A stretch of 64,000 nt of DNA from Panicum virgatum. Its lineage: Eukaryota > Streptophyta > Magnoliopsida > Poales > Poaceae. The notes beneath the pieces are model-generated. The model saw only the letters and a program-made list of their open reading frames with translations, had not been told where the DNA came from and did no database searches. Both the position numbers and the translations under genes were made by a program. The DNA lies in assembly GCF_016808335.1 (NCBI RefSeq), contig NC_053139.1, positions 39,552,464-39,616,463 on the forward strand, in the 5' to 3' direction. This document shows positions 56,342-64,000 of the stretch, in pieces (the stretch's first letter is position 1; each line of letters starts with the position of its first letter).

Positions 56342-59167
56342 TGTAACGCCCAGGAAGAACCGCGGACGGTCCGCTAGGGATCGGCGGACGGTCCGCTAGA
56401 GTAATGCCTAGATATTTAGCTGGATGTGGGTCCGGTCGTCATCTCCTCCTTCCTCATTCCCACCTCGACCAGAGACGAGCGGAGCTCGTCCGCTCGCGCC
56501 GCCGTCGCCTCCTCCCGTAGATCTCCCTCCTCCGGCCACCATACTTCAATTCCTCGCGCAAGAACCTTCCCCGGCACCTCCTCCACCTTCCCCAACCCCC
56601 AGACAGGTTTCTTACGGCCGGAATCGCCCCCGCCAACGCCCGTCACCATTGGAGGCGCTTGAAGCCTTGCTCCACCGTCGATCCGCTTCTCCTGTCATCC
56701 TCCGCCCGAACCGATCGCGGGAATGGATTCGTGGTGAGTTCCGTGTGCTCCCCGATCTTTTTCCCCTTCCGCGGTGTGTCGCCGGCGCCGGTGAACGGCC
56801 GCTGCCGTCGCCGCCGCACTTGCTGCCGCCTGTGGCGCGGGTCAAAAGTTATGCATCGAGGACGGTCCGCCTGGGAGGTGCGGACAGTCCGCCGGTCAGA
56901 TTAGATTTCGTCCAGAGATGATGTTGTCTCTGGTGGTTTAGCAGAACCGAACTGCGGACGGTCCGCTATAGGAGAGCGGACGGTCCACCGTTGAAACTTG
57001 AAATTTGTACAGAGACGATGTTGTCTCTGGTGGGGTTCGCAGGATTGAGCTGCGGACGGTCCGCTGCTGCATAGCGGACAGTCCGCCGTAGAGTCTAGGA
57101 TTTTGTCTAGAGACGTTGTCGCCTCTGGTGGTTGAGCAGAGTGAACTGCGGACGGTCCGCCAAGGGGGGCCGGACTGTCCGCCGTTAGGATTAGAAATTC
57201 GACCAGAGACGTCGTTGTCTCTGGTGGATTGTCGTAGGTGTGTTGCGGACAGTCCGCTACTGAGGCGCGGGCAGTCCGCCAGCCAGTCTAGAAATTCATC
57301 CAGAGATGTTGTAGGTTCTGGCGAGTTGGCAGAGGTGTACTGTGGACAGTCCGCTACTGGATCGCGGACCGTCCGTCGTATAGTCGTAAGTTTATCCAGA
57401 GACGTGGGTAGGTCTGGTAGATCGGCAAGTTTGAGTTGAGGACAATCTGCTGCTGCATAGCGGACAGTCCACCAACTAGTTCATTTTTTAGTATGGTTCT
57501 TTTGTAAGTAGGGGATTTTAGCTGCACTAATTTGTGTCATATGCATGTGCATTAATCGGAATTTCATATATATTCATGCATATGCATTATTGCACCTCAT
57601 TTAGGTGCGCTAGAGGTACACGTGTGGACGTGAAGCATGTGGTGTTGGAGTCGACCCACAAGACGGTGTTCGATGGATATCGCTAGAAGATGTAAGGACC
57701 CGCTGAAGCAACCAAAGACCCGGCCCAAGGTCGGAAGGGCTCAAGGCCGGAAATAATATTAGCACTGACTTAGTGTTACCCTCAGGCAAACCCCGGTGCA
57801 CATCCTATTAATTTAACTTATGACACATATATATGTATTTATTATTTATGCATTACGTTTAGGAGTTGTTTGAAACCCTAGTTGCATGAACCCTAGGTGT
57901 CCTTGAGTTGTACTAGTATGTATAGGACGATAGAAATGCTATACTAGATAGGGTTCGGTAGAAGTCAAGTAATTCTTGGTTACTCGCGAGATATAGGATA
58001 GTTTTATGTTTCTAGATATGAGTTACTAATTATGGATGAAAGTCTTAGAATCAAAGAAAGAATAGAATCGGAGACCGGGCGGGAGAAGTGTAGTTCCGCC
58101 TGTGTTGGTTAAGGACCGAGCCGTTGTTGGCCCTGCTGATCATGTTTGAACTGTACTAACCGCATGCCGGGAGTAGGAGGTAGTCGAAACCGGTAAGCCT
58201 AGTACTGCCTCGCTTCGAAAGTACAGAACTGCATCACCACCCCGTAGGGCGAGTCGAGTAGTCGCGGAGAAACGGGATGCATATGTTTACTTTTGGTGGT
58301 CTCACATTGAGCTTGGCTGACTATATGAAGGTGGGGTGGTTCTGTAGTTCGAGGCGGGGAGGGGAATGGTTGGTGCGTGTGGTCCGACGGGGCATACGCG
58401 TGCCGTGTTGGTTAGGTCCACCTTGCAAGGTTAAATCGAATCGATTCGCCATCAGTCGCTCTCGGATATGAGCATCTTGGTCACTGCGTCGCAGCGTAGT
58501 GTTGTGATGGAATAATGGTTATACCTATGTTGATGAGCATATGATTTAGTATTTATTGCTCCACTATGTTTGCTCTAGATTTGGTTATGCAAATATTAGA
58601 CTATGTTAATTTATATAGAACTTAGGCTAAAATAAGGAAAGTGAGGATTTACTTTAGTCGCTGTTTTCTGCAAGATAACCACCAGCCAAAAGCTTTACAT
58701 GTCTAGATTTGTGGGCTAAGTTATACCCGCTGGTCGGGTAAGTCTTGCTGAGTATTAGTTGCTCAGGGTTTGTTGTTTACCCTATTTCAGGTTTAGGAAC
58801 TAACTAGGTGTCATATCAGTGTGCTTGATGTGACGCCTTTTCTTCACGTTTCGGTAGTTCTCGATTTATTTAATTTGTTTTATTTATTCTCTAGTAAAAA
58901 TGCTCTGTATGTTAGATTCTTTTCCGCTGCTATCTTTCCATTTGTAAATTTTAAATTTTAAGCTGTTTTGTAAAAGTCTTAATATAATTTGCTATTTTTG
59001 TAATATTGTATCATACTGGTATCTTCTGCGCTCGCTTTCGTGCGAGACTTCTGGTGTGTTTCGATCGGCCTGTGGGTTGAAAACAGCATGTACACTTAAT
59101 TAAACTAATGTGCCAACTGATGGCGGTTATGCTTAATTAAACATTTTAACTCGACGAGTCTGTCACA
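56342..59167 (+). mobile_element. Solo LTR (2826 bp), relative of the chromovirus LTR with different palindromes
   Basis: CATGT flanks it (56337-56341 and 59168-59172). It begins TGTAACGCCC and ends GTCTGTCACA. From about 57780 to the end it aligns by eye with the chromovirus LTR from about 22660: shared landmarks are ACTAGTATGTATAGGACGAT, GGAGTAGGAGGTAGTCGAAA and GGCGAGTCGAGTAGTCGC. The 5' half differs and carries GCGGACGGTCCGC palindromes, two at the LTR start (56362-56374 and 56384-56396) and an array at 56850-57480. No internal region remains. Confidence 0.9.
56850..57480. repeat. Seven tandem units of about 96 bp, each with two GCGGACGGTCCGC-type palindromes
   Basis: Paired palindromes start near 56860, 56955, 57052, 57147, 57244, 57340 and 57437, a period of 95-97 bp. 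The pair in each unit is separated by about 10 bp. Between pairs lies AGAGACGTTGTCTCTGG or a variant, itself palindromic. Substitutions mostly keep the symmetry (GCGGACAGTCCGC, GCGGACCGTCCG). Confidence 0.92.
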
Positions 59168-59172
59168 CATGT

Positions 59173-59907
59173 ACTTCGGCTTGGATGGCTTCAGTTTTGC
59201 CTCGTGAGGTTCCCAGCTCCAGCAAAAAGCACCGCTCCTTCTTCATCCCTGATCACATATGCCCAGCCGCCTGCTCCAGTCCCAGCCATGAATGACCCAT
59301 CCGAATTAATTTTGACAACGCCCTCAACTGGTTTGCGCCAATGTTGCTCTGTCCTTGTAGGTGTAACCACCTCTACACATTTCAGCTGCTGGAATTCCAT
59401 TGCGTTCTTCTCAATCACATACACCAAATCATCCGTCCCTCTTCTTTTTTCCCCTTCTCGAATCCTGTTCCTCTCTTTCCACCAATGCCACAACAGCACA
59501 ATCACCTTCATTTGTGCCCCTTCTTCCAAGTTCATTTGTCGATTTGCCATCTAATCTCACTTGCTGCGACTCTCTTTGATTTTGTGCCCAGCACAAGACG
59601 TGAAGACCACAAGTGGCGATGCTAGCTTTTTCAATTACTGCATCTGGCATGATGCAATTTTGACTCCTTTCTCACCTCCCTTGCTGTGACTGTGAGGGCA
59701 TATTACTGAAAGTCTGAATGTTAGACGCGGTCCTAGAGCTGAGCTGACTGGAGACGGGAAGCAGCGGGCAGTCCGAGGTAACCCTTGACACAGAGTCGCA
59801 TCCAATCTCACCGTGCTGCACTGCTGCTGGCTGCTGCTCAGCTCTTGGCGGTGCTAGCTGCTGGTTGCTGAAGAGAGTTCGCTCTGAGATCTCGATCACA
59901 ACAACTT
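59173..59907. other. Remainder of RNase H sequence and upstream spacer
   Basis: 59173-59550 is the 5' part of the RNase H pseudogene. 59551-59907 holds only short frames without family features. Confidence 0.4.
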
Positions 59908-60244
59908 GGCCCTGTTTGGTTTCCACCCTCAAATTTTTTTTCACAAAAAGACGAATATATGCATGGAGTACTAAATAAAATTTATTTGTGAAATCTTTTC
60001 ACAGATAGGTGTAACTTTTCAAGACGAATCTAATGAGCCAAGTTCCACTATGATTGGCTACAGTGATGCTACAGTAATCATCTTCTAATCATGCGTTCAA
60101 AGGTCTTATTAGCTATAGCATATGCTACAGTACCATGATTGTGGAGGTTATTTTGTAATTAGACTTTATTTAATACTTCAAATTAGTGGTCAAAGGGACA
60201 AAGAGTTTTCATGAAAACTTTTTCACCCCTAACCAAATAAGGCC
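59908..60244. mobile_element. Tourist-like MITE, 337 bp
   Basis: Inverted ends are GGCCCTGTTTGGTT and GGCCTTATTTGGTT (right end read inward). The 3-bp duplication CTT flanks it (59905-59907 and 60245-60247). The interior has GCTACAGTGATGCTACAGTA-type sequence common in this grass MITE group. Confidence 0.75.
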
Positions 60245-61643
60245 CTTCATCCGATCCAATCACCGGTAGTTGTAGCACACGAGCTGATGACCATCGTGTC
60301 ACTTGGCACGGTTACACGAGCTCTTTTATGATGCACGATACTGCCATTTGGTAGTATGTAGTATAGGAAAGATCCAACCGTCCATTAGAAGGGTTATGAT
60401 TGTCATTATTAGTTTAATATAAATTGTAAGAATTTTTATTTTTTGCAATTTAGCCCATCAATCCATCTGCTCTCGTTCATTCCAGGCTGCCGGCACCGCT
60501 GCCGCCCGCCCGCCGCTCCCATCCGTCGTGGATCTAACGAGCGCCGGGCCGCCGATCATGCCCCCTCCTCCTCCCTTCAGGCCGTCGGCCCTCATCGGGC
60601 GCCATTCGTGGTGGCACCCTTGACCGGCCTCAGCCTCCTCCCCGCCCCTGTGACTGCGTGGTCGGGCATCATCGTCGGGGGGGGGGGTTCTATTCACCCC
60701 GCGCGCGAGTGGAATCGATCCACTCGTAGATGCCGGCCCCCCGTGTGCCTCCGGCCGCCTCCATCTCCGGTCGCCTCCGCCTCCGCCTCCGCTTCCGTCT
60801 GTGCCTCCGCTGCGCCTCCGCCTTGTGGCCTCCGTCTCCGTCTCCGGCCACCTCCGCCTCTGTCTAGCGGCCTCCGTCTCCGTCTCAGCCTCCGGCCGCC
60901 TCTGCCTCCGGCCACCTCTGGCCGCCTCCGCCGCCGCCTCCGACCGCCTCCGCCTTCGGTCGTCGGATCTCGCCGGAGAAGAAAAACAGTCGCGGTCCCA
61001 CCTGCAGCGACTGCGCTTCCTCTTCTGCGACGCGTTGGCCGCGCCTCGCGCGCGCGATGAATAGGTGGCCCTTGCCACGCGCGGGGCCGTTGGCGACGCT
61101 GGCCCTATCCGGTAACCGCGCGTGGCGCCTCACCTCGTGCGCCGTTCGTGGCGCTGCCCTGACCAACGACCGCGTCCTCCCCCTTCCCGCCGGCATTGGG
61201 CGTCCTCCGTGCCACTCATTTTCCCCTCCCGAGAATCCTGTGCAGCCATCGCCGCCTCATCCTCTCCGTACACACGACCTCCCCTTGCCGGCTGCAGTCT
61301 CTAGTCCCCGCTGTTGGCCGGGGGGCACCGGCCCTTGCTGCGCGCGCCACCGCAAATGCCGCCTCCTGCAGTGCAGGCCCTTGCTGGCTGCGTTCGCCGT
61401 CGGCCCTGGCTGGCCACCGTCCGGCGTTATTTCTGTGCGTTGGAGGCGGCGGCGGTGACTCATCCCGGCCACTGGAACCGGTGCTTTCTGGTTAGCATGC
61501 CATTCAAATTCCAATGTTCTGTTTGCCTAGTCCATTATGAATGTGCACTCTTTGTGGTGTATAATTTCATCTGTGGAATCTGCTCTTCATCATTAAACCT
61601 TTCATTTAAGTGCTATAATAATGTATCTATATGAAATGTACAG
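60245..61643. other. GC-rich region upstream of the SAM fragment
   Basis: About 60480-61490 is very GC-rich, with an imperfect CTCCGCCTCCG(T) minisatellite at 60745-60960. Overlapping frames on both strands are composition-driven. It might hold 5' exons of the SAM gene, but no protein family or splice pattern could be fixed. Confidence 0.4.
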
Positions 61644-63712
61644 GTTGATACCTCGCTCAAGAGTTTACTGAAGTCTCTTGATCATGGTTTTTAAAGCGGT
61701 AAGGCGAGGCGAGGCGACAGACCACCGCTCAGCCGCCTAGGCGGTTAAGGTGCGAGGTGAGGCGACGCCTTACAAACTTCCTAGCCTAGACTTTAGGATA
61801 TACAAAATCCACTAAGCAAGTATATACAAAAGCCAAAGCACAAGTAGACAACATGGCCACTAAGCAAGCAGACAACATGTGCTCTGTTTTATATGCAAGC
61901 CAGCCACATGTAGGCGCAGGACAGATACAGCCACAGCGGCACAGCCACACAAGACTTTTATATAACAGTCTAGACAGAGGAAGGGGATACAGGAGAGTGC
62001 GAGAGGGAGAGGCATACCTCTGCTTGCAGGCGGCCGGCGGGGAAGGTGGCTGCTGTTGGGGGCTGGCGGGAAGGAGGCTGCTGGGGACGGCGGGAAGGAG
62101 TTTGCTACTGGGGGCCAGCGGGAAGGAGGCTGCTCCTGGGATGCAGGGGCGGAGCAGTAGTAGCTGATGGTTCCTCGCGTCGAAGCCTCCAATCGAGCTG
62201 CGCGGCGCCGGCGTGGCAGGAATTGCCGGGATTCAATCCCTGCCCTGGTCAATCGAGCTGCGCACGACGAGATTGAGATGTGGGGTGCCGGAATCCGCCG
62301 GGGAGAAGCGCCGCGCAGGGAAGGGCGGAACTGCAGCCGGCGGCGGGCGGCGGCTCTGGTTCCAGGTCAGGTGGCGGTGACTCCTTTCCCGCTCTCTTTT
62401 TGCCTTCCTTTCCACTCGCGCTCTTATCCCTTCCTCTCTATTTCTTCCCGCGCAGTAGGCGGAAGGCGGGATCTTCCGCGCGGGATCCGCTTCTTCCCGC
62501 GCGGGCCGCAGTTTCTCGCGCGCCGCGATTTCCCGGCGAGTATCGCGTCCGCCTGCTGCGCCTTGGCGACGCACGGACGCCTACCACGCCAAGGCGGACG
62601 CCTATCGATCTAAAGCGGACGCCATACTCACGACTGGATAAGCGAGGCCGACGCCCTGATTTTTTTTCCGCTCGGACATGTAGGCGACGCCTAGGCGACG
62701 CTTTAAAAACAATGCTCTTGATCTAGAGAAGTATTCTATTTGATAAATTTCCAGGCTGAAGAGGCATGTTTGGTTTATGTCTTAATTTCATATTATGAAT
62801 GTGACCAGTGACCATAAATATTCTTAATGGATACTCTTTTTTTTTCAGGTTGACATGAAAGCATTGGTTTCCATGAACGAAGAAGATATGAAGTCTTTAG
62901 GAACTCCAATGGTACTGCACAGCCTTTGAAATTGAATCACTATTTATAGAATTCTCAATTGCTAGGCTGCTGCCTTTTTTCTTTTCCAACTGGGTGGCAT
63001 GCTTATCCATTGCTTTAAGAGACCTTTCAGGTTGAAGCGATTCAAATATATAAATTGGTCGAACTTGATAATTTTATTACTTCCCTGCTTATAGATTGGC
63101 AGAGTCATTCGAAAAGGGAAACTGTAGCAATTGAGTTTCTAACTTGTAAACTATGTTAATGACTAACTTCGGTTTTTGAATTATTTTGAATGATTGCACC
63201 CATGAACCATGGTGGAACCTGTCTTTATCTGCTTTCCACTTGTCGTATACATATTTATTAAGATCCATGTTTTTACATATTTCTATCCCACTTTGGTTGG
63301 ATAAATTGGATAGAATGACCTGACTAGGCCATGAGCTGTGCATTTTCAGTGTGGCTATCATAAGAACCAAATGCTCTAGAGAGTAAAAACTCAGGTACTA
63401 AAGATATATTCAGTTATGATTCAGCTAGCCTCACATGCACACACTGAGCCATTGTTATATTAATGAAAATTGTCTGTTCGATATACATCCCATGATTTTC
63501 CATTTTTTGCCACCTACAATTGAAAAGTAGCAACAAGTTGGGTGTCTATTATTGTACTATTGCCCAACTATTTATTTATTTGCTGTCTACCTAAGTTTCT
63601 TGCTCATATTCATTCGTTAGCTTTGTCCTATTTTCAGGGTCCCAGGAAAAAGATACTATCAGCATTGGCTCACAAAAAGAGGAAGCCATCAAAAATATTG
63701 CCTACCAGTTGA
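61644..63712 (+). pseudogene. SAM-domain protein gene (C-terminal exons), interrupted by a MULE
   Basis: Exon pieces are 61644-61683 continued at 62724-62763, then 62849-62911 and 63638-63712. They encode a sterile alpha motif: TSLKSLLKSLDLEKYSI, FQAEE, VDMKALVSMNEEDMKSLG and GPRKKILSALAHKRKK, ending at TGA 63710-63712. SAM domains mediate protein or RNA contacts. The MULE sits inside the first of these exons. In addition one base is missing near 62745 (EKYSI to INFQAEE is out of frame), and that exon ends GAG|GCATGT, a GC donor. 5' exons were not recognised. This is a disrupted gene or a transposed gene fragment. Confidence 0.75.
61684..62714. mobile_element. Mutator-like element (possible Pack-MULE) in the SAM exon
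   Basis: The element (1031 bp) has inverted ends ATGGTTTTTAAAGCGG and CATTGTTTTTAAAGCG and a perfect 9-bp TSD CTCTTGATC (61675-61683 and 62715-62723). Subterminal GGCGACGCCTAGGCG repeats occur at both ends. The core (about 61980-62640) is GC-rich with open frames but no transposase, so it may be captured genic DNA. Confidence 0.8.
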
Positions 63713-64000
63713 GAGATATCTGGGCTTGTGTATTAGCTAGACAGCTTGTTGATGTATGGTTCCATTGCTATCCAGATTATTTGGATCATTGGATGTCAAT
63801 TTACGATGCCTTGGGATTGTCCAGTAGTTCTGAAGTCCCGCAGGCTGCAGCTGCAATCTAAGACCAGTAGGGTTTCAATCTTTTGTTTCGCTCAGTTTGT
63901 ACTGTTGTGTATTGCTATAGGAACCTATCTTATGCAGCTCTCTACCTCGTCTACCGAGGTTGTACCTACCTGAGCTTGTAAAAGAGTATGTCGGGAATCC
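63713..64000. other. 3' flank of the SAM gene fragment
   Basis: Probable 3' UTR and downstream DNA. No further feature is seen before the window ends. Confidence 0.4.

Larger units (their letters stand above)
55885..59550 (-). pseudogene. RNase H-like (RVT_3 type) domain sequence, split by a solo LTR
   Basis: The 5' part (59550 to 59173) has WHWWKERNRIREGEKRR and INSDGSFMAGTGAGGWAYV. The 3' part (56341 to 55885) has the Glu region, LETDSLQLVQAM and HRSCNKVAHALAALGR. Together these are the Asp-Glu-Asp core and the Asn-x-x-Ala-His-x-Leu-Ala end of the plant RNase H family that follows LINE reverse transcriptase or stands alone. The LTR inserted inside the domain, and a further one-base shift lies near 59190. 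Upstream of 59550 the frame is closed. It is a decayed LINE 3' end or a dead RNase H gene. Confidence 0.75.

Noticed and set aside
60443..61196. Ser/Pro/Arg-rich frames of about 200 codons
   Set aside because: Generated by a CTCCGCCTC-type minisatellite; both strands are open at once.

Overview
The window is plant nuclear DNA, almost certainly from a grass (Poaceae). It has GC-rich split genes beside AT-rich ones, Stowaway-, Tourist- and hAT-like MITEs, Mutator-like elements, Helitron ends, a chromodomain Ty3/gypsy element, a Sirevirus-like Ty1/copia element and a nuclear-type tRNA-Leu(CAG). The species cannot be fixed from the sequence alone.

The host genes form a plus-strand tandem cluster of five cinnamoyl-CoA-reductase-like (CCR-like) SDR genes: A (65-1949, only the last two exons are in the window), B (3325-6002, no first exon), C (11943-15101), D (15652-17739) and E (52642-54407). 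They share one six-exon plan with nearly invariant exon sizes (118/139, 170, 183/186, 163, 187/190 and 133 nt). That plan exposes the oddities: a GC donor at intron 2 of C and D, a stop-free in-frame 96-nt intron in D, a missing nucleotide-binding exon in B, and Lys-to-Glu in the catalytic motif of E.

Layout. 1-18 kb: genes A-D with MULE and MITE insertions and a 1.7-kb foldback behind B. 18-47.8 kb: a nested stack that pushes D and E apart. Helitron-like sequence is interrupted by an approximately 5-kb solo LTR (TSD ATATG, 19453-46631). That LTR holds a full Tekay/Del-type chromovirus (21681-31764, TSD GGCCG) and a full Sirevirus-like copia element on the minus strand (33667-45749, TSD GCACT). 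47.8-52.6 kb: Helitron-related fragments, a hAT-like MITE and retroposed tails. 52.6-54.4 kb: gene E. 55-60 kb: tRNA-Leu, then a minus-strand RNase-H-domain (LINE-type) sequence split by a 2.8-kb solo LTR (TSD CATGT). 60-64 kb: a Tourist-like MITE and a SAM-domain gene split in an exon by a MULE (9-bp TSD).

The most unusual signal is in the LTRs. All four LTR families carry arrays of short family-specific palindromes (CCGGATACTCCGG and ACCGGTCTGACCGGT; CGGTTTAACCGG; GCGGACGGTCCGC; GCTGACGTCAGC). Two of these LTRs share a recognisable backbone yet use different palindromes at the same place. In the copia element a second array of its LTR palindrome lies just upstream of an extra downstream ORF. 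This suggests, by inference, a self-recognition system of fast-changing DNA motifs, possibly read by an element-encoded protein.
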